A stretch of DNA of 64,000 bases from Leadbetterella byssophila DSM 17132. GTDB lineage: Bacteria; Bacteroidota; Bacteroidia; Cytophagales; Spirosomataceae. Position 1 is the first letter of the stretch, and every line of letters starts with the position of its first letter. The stretch spans positions 930,001 through 994,000 of the forward strand of contig NC_014655.1 of NCBI RefSeq assembly GCF_000166395.1, given 5' to 3'. Of this stretch, positions 44,394 to 53,430 are shown piece after piece. A model generated the notes under the pieces. The model saw only the letters and a program-made list of their open reading frames with translations. It did not search any database and was not told the origin of the DNA. Made by a program: the position numbers and the translations under genes.

Positions 44394-45420
44394 ATGAGAA
44401 TTTACTACTTAGATCACCTTAAGATCTATTTAACCTTTATGGTCATTTCCCATCATGTAGCCCAGGCTTATGGAGATACAGGCGGAGCATGGCTGGTTTT
44501 TGACTCTGCTAAAGCAGACTTTTTAGGCACTTTTATGTATATAAATGCGTCTTACCTTATGGCCCTTTACTTTTTCATCTCCGGCTATTTCACCTACCCT
44601 AGCTTAAATAAAAAAGGAACCCTTGGTTTCCTGAAAGATAGGCTCGTCCGACTAGGAGTACCCTGTCTGATTTTTGGTCTATGCGTATTCGTACCATTGC
44701 ACTATTTCTTAAACGGATCTAAAGGATCTATCCTTTGCGCAGGAATTATATTTCCATAAACCCCCACTAGCCGTAGGCCACCTTTGGTTTGTCCTGTCCA
44801 TGTTCGCTCACTCGATAATTCTTTCATTTCTAGTGCGATTTATCACAAAAGAAGGCAAAACGTTTAAGCCCATCTACCCCTTCCTCTTATTCTCCCTAAT
44901 GTGCATCTTCAATCTCATCCTTAGGCATAAATATACTCTGGACCTTTGCAAAACTTGGATTATACCGGTAGAGGTAGCACATATACCTAATTATTTCTTG
45001 GCCTTCATGGCGGGCTATTATGTCAACCAACAAAAATGGCTGGAAAACTTCGACAGAAAACTTGCTTTTCTCTATTTACCACTCCTCATTGTAGGTATTA
45101 TCATAAGAGAATTTCTGCCATCTTTATACTCGAGGATCTACTTTGAAAACAGTATATTTATTTCGCTATCTCTCTTCCTAATTTACTTTTTCAGAAAAAT
45201 AAACCTAAAGAATAGAAGATCTCTTCAAGTATTATCAGAGAATACATATGAAGCATATCTGGTTCATTTAACCATAGTTTTAGCCTTCCAATATGCCAAA
45301 ATTGACTTGCCTATAAGTAGAGCAAGCAAGTTCTTTCTACTCTCATTCATCTGCTTTTTTGTTGCAATGGGAGTCTCATATTTACTCAGAACTTATACCC
45401 CATTAAAAAGGATAATATAG
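44394..45420 (+). pseudogene. acyltransferase 3 family membrane protein, frameshifted
   Basis: The first frame (44394-44759) starts MRIYYLDHLKIYLTFMVISH, the usual acyltransferase-3 opening with its His after the first helix (ISHHVAQAYGD), and stops at TAA 44757-44759. The family reading continues in the +1 frame from about 44734 (FAQELYFHKPPLAVGHLWFV, where GHLWF is a family motif) to the stop at 45420. One extra base near 44726-44734, next to a repeated GGATCTA, would explain it. These proteins O-acylate sugars or glycans at the inner membrane. Confidence 0.85.
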
Positions 45421-45424
45421 AAAA

Positions 45425-45446
45425 GGGAGGTGTATTACCTCCCCTC
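45425..45446. terminator. convergent terminator
   Basis: Stem GGGAGGT/ACCTCCC with a 5-base loop between the convergent acyltransferase and esterase genes; short T runs on both sides let it act both ways, weakly. Confidence 0.6.
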
Positions 45447-46629
45447 TTATTTAAAAAGCAATGGTGCAAATTCACTAAGGTATAATCTCCAGTTCGACCA
45501 GGTATGCCCTCCATCTGATTCCCTATAAACATACTTGACCTTCTTTTCATCGAGCATTTTACGAAAATCTATAGCCGTCTGATACAAGAAGTCGGCCTTA
45601 CCCATAGCTATCCAGTACAATTTGTATCCATTATCCCTCTGCTTTTCCAGATTCTTCTCATAATTGGCATATACCGCCGGTATCTCCTGAGCGTCCGGAC
45701 GATTCAATCTGTAAGCAGCAGAAAACAGTCCAACATAGTCAAAAGTACTAGGTAAATTTGCTGAAATGAACAAGGTATGAGATCCTCCCATAGACAAACC
45801 TGCTATAGCTCTTGAAGCTTTCTCTTTTTTTACCCTATAGGTTTTCTCCACAAAGTTGATCACATCCTGAAATGTACTTTCCATATTTCCCGAACCAACA
45901 TCCGGAGTCATCATTATTGGCTTGTATAATCCTTTTGAGGATTCACCCGGAGCTGCAGTATTACTGGTGTGACCATTGGTCATTACCACTAACATAGGTT
46001 TAGCCTTTCCTTGAGCAATCAAATTATCCATGATCTGTGCCGTCCTACCTAAACTTATCCAAGCTTCTTCATCACCTCCAACTCCATGTAATAAATACAA
46101 TACAGGATAAGACTCCTTCGAACTTTCATATCCCGGCGGCGTATAAACCGTTAATCTTCTATTGCTCTTCAATCCTGGTGAATCATACCATACCCGCGTA
46201 ACAGACCCATGTGGAACATCATGCACTTTATAATAGGAAGCCTGTTCACCATTCACAATGAAAATACTGAACAAGTTCGCTATATCCCTCACCTGATACA
46301 CATTGTTAGGATCAACAATCTTGACGCCATCCACTAAAGTTGTACATAAACATATCTGACCTTAAAGCAGATGTAGTATAGGTCCATATTCCCTTTTCAT
46401 CCTTTTTCATAGCAGCTCTACCCGGAGTCCAACCTTCTGCCGGCATCCAGTCACCTTGCAATAGTACTTCTTGAGCTTTAGGGGCGTCTAAGCGGAAAGT
46501 AACCGTATTATCCTCATGAACTTGCGGAGAAATTATGCCCTGAGCACCAGAAAAATCCAAATTTTGCTGAGCATAAATACTAAAACTAGAAAGTAAGAAT
46601 ACTCCTAAAATTAAAATGGTTCTTTTCAT
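45447..46629 (-). pseudogene. secreted esterase (Fes/feruloyl-esterase-like), frameshifted
   Basis: From 46629 the signal peptide MKRTILILGVFLLSSFSIYA leads into an early-set domain (PQVHEDNTVTFRLDAPKAQE, VLLQGDW). The frame is broken near 46330-46348: MFMYNFSGWRQDC-stop in one frame, VDGVKIVDPNNVYQ in the other. The esterase domain follows with the nucleophile GLSMGGSHT, YLLHGVGGDEEAW and DGGHTWSNWR (His). Family members cleave ferulic acid or acetyl groups from xylan. The 1,183-base length is one base more than a multiple of three. Confidence 0.87.
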
Positions 46630-48546
46630 TATTACTTGATTTAATTTATTACCCAACTCGTTTATTCCCATCACAGGAATAGGTACATTATATTGCCAAA
46701 AACGCCGCACACTCTTGAAATACGCCAGGACACTAAACCTATTGAATGTACCCGCCCAACCAATTACAGCTCCCACAACCAGCCACTTAAAAATAAGAAC
46801 AAACAAATTCTTCACCTAAACATCTCAATATTAATTCGTAAAGAGAAAACAATTTATGTTATAAAGTGGACCTATTTCCCGCCGAAGATATTTGAATTAG
46901 CCTGCACTAAAACCATTTCTACTGCTAATTTTTTCAAATAAAACATCGTATTCTATACCTGGTTTTCATAACAAAGGACTACTTACTTGATAAATGGTTC
47001 CTACTCTCCTAAAAAAGTAAAACCTACAAAAACCTAGTACAAATGCGAAAATCTAAAGAGGAAATAATGAATAACGAAATAGGTAATTCCATACAAAAAT
47101 TAACCTTGCTCAGCTAAGATTTGCAGAAAGATTTAGTACCAAAAAGAGAGGTACCTCATCATAAAATAAAAGTAAAAATTCACTCAGATTGAAAACCAAT
47201 GAAGGAAAGAAACTAAAAAAAGATCAAAAACAATTATCCCCCGGCAACCGAAAAGAAATGAAATCATATATAAAGCCAAACAAGGTTTTACCAGTGTTAA
47301 ACACATTATCTTTCAATCAACTAAACAAGCTTTCAGTCAAAATCCTTTGTTCTAACTGCTTCAAGTGCCAACTAAAAAGTAAAACTACCTCTAAAATTCC
47401 TACATCATTTATTATACAGTACATGGACATGAATACCCTTCAAAATATCCGCCGAGTATGTAAGAACTGCAAATATTCTACTTCATGACAAGTCAATAAT
47501 CCACGTTTGGAAAATAGAGAATGAACACCTCCAATTCTCTAAATGCTTCATAAAAAATTAAATACGAATTTCCCTATATTTTTAATGAATTGAATCAAAG
47601 TCTTTACCTATAGGTCACCTAGAATTGAACAATGAGCTCCAATTAAAATTAGTACATATGCAAAACCCAGTAGTAAACTTGATCCTTTACCCAAGTTCGA
47701 GAGCAGAACTTCAAGTATCAAAAACTAAAATCACATCCCAGAGGAAGCAAAGCAAATAAGATGAATCTATTTCAAAACAAAATCCACAAAGCGAAAGATG
47801 CTAACCTAAAATCAGAAGCCAAAATCAAAAAGAAAAAAGAAATTCAATACGGGTATTGAAGTCAAAACTAAAAGTTACTTACGGAGTGACCCTCTAATAA
47901 AAATGTTGCACCCATTTTAAAGAATACTTTTAAGGAATAAAACACCCATCAAAAAAATAAAACTCCTATAACCCTGATGAACCATAATGACACAACTAAT
48001 GAAACACAAGTAGTCTAACGAATAAGAACATGATCAATAGTCTTATCCAAATACAAATTCAGGATAAGAGTACTATTTCATTGCCTAACAAATACTACGC
48101 AAAAAAAGAATATGAAACAAAAAAAGCGATGTAAAGTGACCAAAATAATTAGATTAAACGAAATTCAATGGAATAGGTACCCAATCCATAAATACCTGAA
48201 AAAGTAAAATCAAAAACAAATCCGACTTCTATAAAGACAAAGAAATAGAAACTATTAATATCGGAAATCGTCAAAAAAGTATCCCTAAAATCATAGGGGA
48301 ACTTTCCATGTTAGGACATGGTCTAAGCGACATCTATAAACTTTCAAAATATTGGTAAGGAACTAGAAGGAAGTATAACAAGAAATCCAGTCGACCGGAA
48401 CAAAGAAAATACACTTCCCCAAAAAATCCCAATATGTAGGATCAGATACTCAGATAAAAAACTCAACAACCTAGTTGGTAAAAAGTATTAATGTCTAATC
48501 CAAGTAAATCTAAAAAATAAAATGAAAATCAAGAATTTGAATTCCT
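46630..48546. other. 1.9-kb gene-poor region with strong A over T bias
   Basis: No convincing gene. From about 46.95 kb the + strand is far richer in A than in T; in 47821-47880, for instance, I count 33 A and 13 T. Stops occur in all frames. One 99-codon frame at 47189-47488 has a CSNCFKC and CKNC pair of cysteine motifs but no family look, and I do not annotate it as a gene. The left 300 bases may hold the esterase promoter. Confidence 0.6.
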
Positions 48547-48954
48547 TCACGCAAAGGCTTCAGGTTGGAAAACTTTGAAAGTATCATCGTCATAAAAAAA
48601 CACCACTTTCACCACTTTTTTTTTATTTTTCGATTCGGCCTGAGAATTGAATATTTGAGAGTCGTCTGAGCATTCGTCCGAACCATTAAATTCTCGCGAA
48701 GAATAAAAAAGGTCATTTTTACGGATTTCCTCCACTAAATCCATGTCTAAATCCTGATCATCCCCAATCCAGTTGTACTCCAAGGAAGGAAACCGCTCAA
48801 CAATCTTCTGTATAATGTCCAAACTTGGCTTGTTTCTACCGTTGAGTATATGGCTAATTACAGGCCTTTTAACGCCAATAAGGTCCGCAAATCGCGTACT
48901 ACTAACATCTAAACCCACAATTAAAGCTTCAATTTTCTCCTTCAAACTAGGCAT
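48547..48954 (-). CDS. XRE-family transcriptional regulator
   Basis: 135 residues from 48954 (MPSLKEKIEALIVGLDVSST). The helix-turn-helix is RFADLIGVKRPVISHILNGR with NKPSLDIIQKIVERFPSLEYNWI (given in part), typical of a common Bacteroidota family. A linker (DECSDDSQIFNSQAESKNKKK) joins it to a short C-terminal strand VVKVVFFYDDDTFKVFQP that is also conserved in the family. It is likely autoregulated: see the operator array directly upstream. Regulated genes are unknown. Confidence 0.86.
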   Translation of the reverse strand: MPSLKEKIEALIVGLDVSSTRFADLIGVKRPVISHILNGRNKPSLDIIQKIVERFPSLEYNWIGDDQDLDMDLVEEIRKNDLFYSSREFNGSDECSDDSQIFNSQAESKNKKKVVKVVFFYDDDTFKVFQPEAFA

Positions 48955-48961
48955 GAATACA

Positions 48962-49056
48962 ATTGTTAACAATACAAAATTAACAAAAATATTCTATGAA
49001 TTACAAATGTAATTTTAATATATTAACATTTATAAATTATGAAATAACATTTGTAA
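48962..49056 (-). promoter_or_regulatory. promoter and operator array of the XRE gene
   Basis: Three copies of a TWACATTTRTAA-like site lie at 49001-49012 (TTACAAATGTAA), 49024-49035 (TAACATTTATAA) and 49045-49056 (TAACATTTGTAA), 23 and 21 bases apart, i.e. about two helical turns. A minus-strand promoter has its TTTG (49007-49004) inside the first copy and TAATTTTG (48982-48975) 21 bases later. A 12-base palindrome ATTGTTAACAAT (48962-48973) covers the expected start of transcription. Confidence 0.68.
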
Positions 49057-49149
49057 CTATATATAATCTATTGATTAATAGATATTTGTACTTTTCCAAT
49101 AATTTAAGGTCAGGAAATACGAAGGAGAAAAAATATTTTTGTAAATACG

Positions 49150-49182
49150 TTTGGAGAATTATTTTAGAATAGTATACTTTTG
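49150..49182 (+). promoter_or_regulatory. plus-strand promoter without a downstream gene
   Basis: TTTG (49150-49153), 21 bases, TACTTTTG (49175-49182): a full consensus match pointing right. The only thing ahead is the bidirectional terminator at 49272, so it may drive a small RNA. Confidence 0.6.
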
Positions 49183-49189
49183 TAGTGCC

Positions 49190-49297
49190 GATTTAAGTGC
49201 TTTCCTATACAAGACATTGCTTTCCTAAAACGACATTTAAGACTTAAGAATCCATTTTAGAAAATGAAAAAGCCCCGGAATTTCCGGGGCATTTTTT
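49190..49297 (+). ncRNA. candidate small RNA of about 105 nt
   Basis: A consensus promoter and a strong intrinsic terminator with ATTTTTT bracket about 105 bases with no open frame. Inside, TGCTTTCCTA occurs twice (49198-49207 and 49218-49227) with a 20-base period, in a part that looks unpaired. Repeated unpaired CU-rich segments are common in target-binding regions of small RNAs. This is inference; no family recognised. Confidence 0.4.
49272..49290. terminator. bidirectional terminator between the small-RNA candidate and dapD
   Basis: GCCCCGGAA-T-TTCCGGGGC, a GC-rich hairpin flanked by A residues on the left and ATTTTTT on the right, so both directions end in a T run. It lies just after the dapD stop. 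Confidence 0.92.
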
Positions 49298-50114
49298 ATA
49301 CACTAACGTTATTTTCTCTCAGCGCATCATTCAAAGAAGTCTTTAAATCTGTACTTTCCTTTCGCTTTCCTATGATCAAAGCACAAGGAATGCCGTATTC
49401 TCCGGCCGGGAATTTCTTAGGCAATGTACCCGGAATGACCACAGAATTCTCTGGCACATAACCCACATACTGAACCGGCTCTTCTCCAGTAACGTCAATA
49501 ATCTTCGAACTTCCGGTTATGGTAACTCCCGCACCTAGCACTGCACGTTTTCCAATATGAGCTCCTTCCACCACTATACATCTTGAACCTATGAATGCTC
49601 CATCTTCAATAATCACCGGTGACGCCTGGGCTGGTTCTAGCACTCCACCTATACCTACACCGCCACTTAAGTGCACGTCTTTACCAATCTGAGCACAACT
49701 TCCCACCGTTGCCCAGGTATCTACCATAGTACCTGAGTCCACATATGCTCCAATATTTACATAGCTCGGCATCAAGATTGCACCTGGTGCAATGTAGGAT
49801 CCATAACGTGCAACTGCAGGAGGAACCACTCTTACTCCCAATTCTGCATAATTGGTCTTTAATTGCATTTTATCGTGATACTCGAAAATGCCCGCTTCCA
49901 TTTTTTCCATCTTTCTAAGTGGGAAATACAGAATGATAGCCTTCTTCACCCATTCATTGACAACCCATTTATCTTCGCTATTCTTATTAGCAACTCTTAA
50001 CACTCCGGCGTCAACTTTAGCAATCGCCTCTTCGATAGCTAATACTGTATCAGCGTCTTTCAATAAGTCTCTGTTTTCCCATGCGGCTAAAATTCTCTGT
50101 TCAAGTAGCTCCAT
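49296..50114 (-). CDS. dapD: tetrahydrodipicolinate N-succinyltransferase
   Basis: 272 residues, the usual DapD length. It succinylates tetrahydrodipicolinate in the lysine/diaminopimelate pathway. The N-terminal helical part (LEQRILAAWENRDLL) is followed by a left-handed beta-helix with hexapeptide repeats (PGAILMPSYVNIGAYVDSGT, ATVGSCAQIGKDVHLSGGVG, IGSRCIVVEGAHIGKRAVLG). GVGIGGVLEP is the DapD signature. dapB is also in this window, at 63 kb. Confidence 0.96.
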   Translation of the reverse strand: MELLEQRILAAWENRDLLKDADTVLAIEEAIAKVDAGVLRVANKNSEDKWVVNEWVKKAIILYFPLRKMEKMEAGIFEYHDKMQLKTNYAELGVRVVPPAVARYGSYIAPGAILMPSYVNIGAYVDSGTMVDTWATVGSCAQIGKDVHLSGGVGIGGVLEPAQASPVIIEDGAFIGSRCIVVEGAHIGKRAVLGAGVTITGSSKIIDVTGEEPVQYVGYVPENSVVIPGTLPKKFPAGEYGIPCALIIGKRKESTDLKTSLNDALRENNVSV

Positions 50115-50421
50115 TTTTGACTGATATTAATAATTATAAGTTATACTTTTACTTGCTTTATTTTACTATAATATTCTGATAATATTAGGCATATAAGAAA
50201 AAATGCATATAAATTTAGATGTTGTAGCACTTGTCTGATTTATAGCCAAATATTATTCTGTTGATAGCTGATTCCGTAAAGATAGGAAGAAAATTGAAGC
50301 AGGAAAAGAAATATAAAAATGCTAATTCAATTAGCTATTGAGTAAATATTGATAAAATGCCCCTTTTCGATATTAATTCTAAAAAAATACTAACTTTGCA
50401 AAAACTTAAAGACATAATCAA
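50115..50421. other. intergenic region between dapD and gapA
   Basis: 307 bases holding the divergent promoters. I see the gapA -7 element (50391-50398) but no convincing one for dapD. No gene or RNA structure is visible. Confidence 0.55.
50391..50398 (+). promoter_or_regulatory. -7 element of gapA
   Basis: TAACTTTG matches TAnnTTTG exactly, 23 bases before the ATG. TTTTCG about 22 bases upstream is a partial -33 match. Confidence 0.6.
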
Positions 50422-51435
50422 ATGAAAGAAATTAAAGTTGCGATTAACGGATTTGGTAGAATCGGACGTCTTGTATTTCGTCAGATTTATGACATGGAAG
50501 GGATTGATGTTGTGGCCATTAATGACCTCACTAGCCCTCAAGTTCTGGCACACCTATTGAAATATGATACTGCTCACGGTAGATTCAATGGTACGGTACA
50601 GTCTACAGACAATTCGATTATCGTAAATGGCGACTCCATCAATATTTATGCTCAAAGGGATCCATCGCAAATTCCTTGGGGTTCACATGACGTTGACGTT
50701 GTACTGGAATGTACTGGATTCTTTGCTGATGCAGAGAAAGCTAGCGCTCATATCAAAGCCGGAGCTAAAAAAGTGGTTATTTCTGCTCCAGCTACCGGAG
50801 ACTTGAAAACCATAGTTTTCAATGTTAACCATAACATCCTTGACGGTTCTGAGACCATCATCTCTTGTGCTTCTTGTACTACTAACTGTTTAGCCCCTAT
50901 GGCGCAGGTACTAGAAGAGAAATTTGGTATCGTAAACGGATTGATGACTACGGTTCATGCTTATACTAACGACCAAAACACTCAGGATGCTCCTCATCCA
51001 AAAGGTGATTTAAGAAGAGCCAGAGCAGCTGCACAAAACATCGTTCCTAACAGTACTGGTGCTGCTAAAGCTATCGGTTTAGTACTTCCTAGCTTGAAAG
51101 GTAAATTAGACGGTTCTGCTCAGCGTGTACCTACTCTTACAGGATCATTGACTGAACTTACTGCCGTTCTATCTAAGAAAGTAAGTGTAGAAGAAATCAA
51201 TGCCGCTATGAAAGCTGCTGCTAACGAAAGTTTCGGATACACTGAAGATGAAATCGTAAGTAGTGACATCATCGGTATCAGCTATGGATCCCTGTTTGAT
51301 GCAACGCAGACACGCGTTCAGACTGTAGGAGATACACAATTAGTAAGAACTGTATCTTGGTATGATAACGAAATGTCTTACGTTTCTCAATTGGTTAGAA
51401 CCGTAAAATACTTCGCAGAATTAATATCAAAATAA
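50422..51435 (+). CDS. gapA: glyceraldehyde-3-phosphate dehydrogenase
   Basis: 337 residues. The Rossmann start [13 protein letters not shown] binds NAD; Asp35 in VAINDLTS favours NAD over NADP. The catalytic Cys152 lies in [12 protein letters not shown], and the usual [11 protein letters not shown] and [14 protein letters not shown] are present. It oxidises glyceraldehyde-3-phosphate in glycolysis. Codon use is strongly biased, as expected of an abundant enzyme. It is a single-gene unit with its own promoter and terminator. Confidence 0.97.
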   Translation: MKEIKVAINGFGRIGRLVFRQIYDMEGIDVVAINDLTSPQVLAHLLKYDTAHGRFNGTVQSTDNSIIVNGDSINIYAQRDPSQIPWGSHDVDVVLECTGFFADAEKASAHIKAGAKKVVISAPATGDLKTIVFNVNHNILDGSETIISCASCTTNCLAPMAQVLEEKFGIVNGLMTTVHAYTNDQNTQDAPHPKGDLRRARAAAQNIVPNSTGAAKAIGLVLPSLKGKLDGSAQRVPTLTGSLTELTAVLSKKVSVEEINAAMKAAANESFGYTEDEIVSSDIIGISYGSLFDATQTRVQTVGDTQLVRTVSWYDNEMSYVSQLVRTVKYFAELISK

Positions 51436-51460
51436 TAACTTTGCGAATTTTTATAGCAAA

Positions 51461-51487
51461 GGCAGTGAATACTCACTGCCTTTTTTT
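51461..51487 (+). terminator. terminator of gapA
   Basis: Stem GGCAGTGA/TCACTGCC with loop ATAC, then seven T. It overlaps the stop codon of the convergent trmB. Confidence 0.92.
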
Positions 51488-52147
51488 ATTCACTAATCTC
51501 GCTTTCATATAGTGTATAGTAGACCCTTTCTCTGTGAATAACTTTTCGTAATGCGTCACTATCTCAAAATGACCTTCCTTTAAGGGAGAATGGTACAAAT
51601 CTCTGGTATATTCCAGGATTTCAAAATCAGGATCCTGCTGCATAACCTCCAAAGAATACTCAAATAAGAAACTACTATCCGTCTTCAGATGGTATATGCC
51701 GCCTTCCTTTAAATACCTTTTATAAAGATCCAGAAATTTACTATTGGTCAATCTTCTTTTCTCTTCTTTATCCCGCGGCTGAGGATCCGGATGCACCAAC
51801 CAGATCTCTGAAACCTCATCCGGCTCAAAAAATTCATCTAAAAATTGAATCCCCGTCCTTAAAAAAGCTACATTTTCCAGTCCTGCTTCCATGGCTTTTA
51901 CACTTCCACGGGCTATTCTATCTCCTTTGATATCTACACCAATGAAATTATGCTCCGGAAACCTACTACCTAAACCTACCGTATATTCCCCCTTTCCACA
52001 GGCTAATTCAAGTACTATAGGGTTATGGTTCTTAAAATAAACCTCATTCCATTTTCCTTTTATAGTGGTATATAAGGGTTTTCCTCGCTCAATTACATTC
52101 TCTGCCGTCGCATTATGCTGAAAACGGTGTAATTTCTTTCTAGTCAT
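51473..52147 (-). CDS. trmB: tRNA (guanine46-N7)-methyltransferase
   Basis: 224 residues. The S-adenosylmethionine site is VLELACGKGEYTVGLGSRFP, with NFIGVDIKGDRIARG after it; the TrmB-specific WLVHPDPQPRDKEEKRRL is also present, as is TDSSFLFEYSL. It makes m7G46 in tRNA. Its start overlaps the folC stop by 4 bases, and its end overlaps the gapA terminator. Confidence 0.95.
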   Translation of the reverse strand: MTRKKLHRFQHNATAENVIERGKPLYTTIKGKWNEVYFKNHNPIVLELACGKGEYTVGLGSRFPEHNFIGVDIKGDRIARGSVKAMEAGLENVAFLRTGIQFLDEFFEPDEVSEIWLVHPDPQPRDKEEKRRLTNSKFLDLYKRYLKEGGIYHLKTDSSFLFEYSLEVMQQDPDFEILEYTRDLYHSPLKEGHFEIVTHYEKLFTEKGSTIHYMKARLVNKKRQ

Positions 52148-53430
52148 AATTCTTCTATTTCTGCCACTAAATAGGTGCTACCACCTACATATACTATATC
52201 ATTTTCCTTTGCTTCCCTCCTAACTTTAGCTAAAGCTTCATTTACATTCTTATGAATGCTAATCTCATTAGGCAAGATCTTTCTTAGATCTTCTAGCTCT
52301 TCTACGGTTCTTGCTCTAAAAGAATTAAAAGTACATAGGAGCAACTTCGCATCTGCGGGAATGTACTTACAAATCTTACTGATATCCTTATCCCGCACAA
52401 AGCCTAGTATATAATACAAATGCCCGTAGTTCTCCTTACTGATCCTTTGTAAAGTAATCTGAAAGGCCTGATCATTATGACCGGTATCGCAGATAATAAG
52501 GGGTTTCCGACTTAAAATCTGCCATCTACCCTTCAAGCCTGTATTAGTCACGACCTTCGCAAAGCCTTGAATCACAGCGCTTTTAGGAATATTTAATATC
52601 CCATCCAGTCTTCTACAAGCTTCCAGAACCCCTCTAATATTAGATATTTGATACTCCCCAACTAACTCAGATTCAATGGAATAATGCTCCCCATTTCGCT
52701 CCAGATCCACGGATAGGTGATCTACAGTTGACCTAATCGCCCCTACAGTCCACTCGTCCTGAGCATAACTTATAGGAGATTGATGTGACTCCGCCACTTC
52801 TGCAAATACCGTGCGCGTTTCCGGTAAATACTCCGATATGACCACAGGAACCCCTTCCTTTATAATCCCTGCTTTCTCTCCGGCAATTTTATCTAAAGTA
52901 TCCCCTAATATCTCTGTATGATCAAAGCCAATATTGCTAATATAGGACAAAAGCACATTGCTAATTACATTAGTCGAATCCCATTTACCCCCAAGGCCTA
53001 CTTCGATTACGGCAACATCCACCTTTTGGTCGGAAAAATACTTAAATGCAAGGGCAACGGACACCTCAAAAAACGAAGGCTTGAGAATTGAAAATTCCCG
53101 ACCATACTCCCGGACGAATTCAATTATGCAATTCTCAGGCGCCATCTCTCCGTTGATCCTGAAGCGCTCTCGGTAGTCTCTCAAGTGAGGAGAAGTATAC
53201 AATCCTACCTTATAACCTGCCTCCATTAGAATGGAAGTAAGAAAATGGGAGCTGCTGCCTTTCCCATTCGTACCTGCTACATGTATACTTGGAAAATTAT
53301 TCTGGGGATTACCCAACATCTCACATAGAGCGCGGATGTTAGTCAATTTTGGTTTTATGGCTTTTTCGCCCAACTTCTGAAAAGCGGGAAGTTGACTATA
53401 TAGATAGTCAACCGTTTCCTGGTATGTCAT
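52144..53430 (-). CDS. folC: folylpolyglutamate synthase/dihydrofolate synthase
   Basis: 428 residues, typical of Mur-ligase-family FolC. The ATP site is GTNGKGSSSHF (residues 53-63); the folate region YTSPHLRDYRERFRINGE and the Mg/ATP segment VAVIEVGLGGKWDSTNV follow, then FDHTEILGDTLDKIAGEKAG, given here as HTEILGDTLDKIAGEKAGI. It adds glutamate to folates. It overlaps trmB by 4 bases and shares one base with the TonB-like gene's stop. Confidence 0.95.
   Translation of the reverse strand: MTYQETVDYLYSQLPAFQKLGEKAIKPKLTNIRALCEMLGNPQNNFPSIHVAGTNGKGSSSHFLTSILMEAGYKVGLYTSPHLRDYRERFRINGEMAPENCIIEFVREYGREFSILKPSFFEVSVALAFKYFSDQKVDVAVIEVGLGGKWDSTNVISNVLLSYISNIGFDHTEILGDTLDKIAGEKAGIIKEGVPVVISEYLPETRTVFAEVAESHQSPISYAQDEWTVGAIRSTVDHLSVDLERNGEHYSIESELVGEYQISNIRGVLEACRRLDGILNIPKSAVIQGFAKVVTNTGLKGRWQILSRKPLIICDTGHNDQAFQITLQRISKENYGHLYYILGFVRDKDISKICKYIPADAKLLLCTFNSFRARTVEELEDLRKILPNEISIHKNVNEALAKVRREAKENDIVYVGGSTYLVAEIEEL

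Noticed and set aside
46630-46815. Extension of the esterase frame upstream (62 codons)
   Set aside because: It begins with GTG, has no signal context and precedes a clear signal peptide at 46629; it may at most be a remnant of another gene.
47189-47488. 99-codon frame with CSNCFKC and CKNC motifs, zinc-ribbon-like
   Set aside because: It lies in an A-skewed region without promoter or family-like sequence; Lys and Asn codons dominate because of base composition.
46816-48546. tRNA or rRNA genes in the gene-poor region
   Set aside because: No T-loop (GGTTCGA-like) and acceptor-stem pairing could be found by eye.
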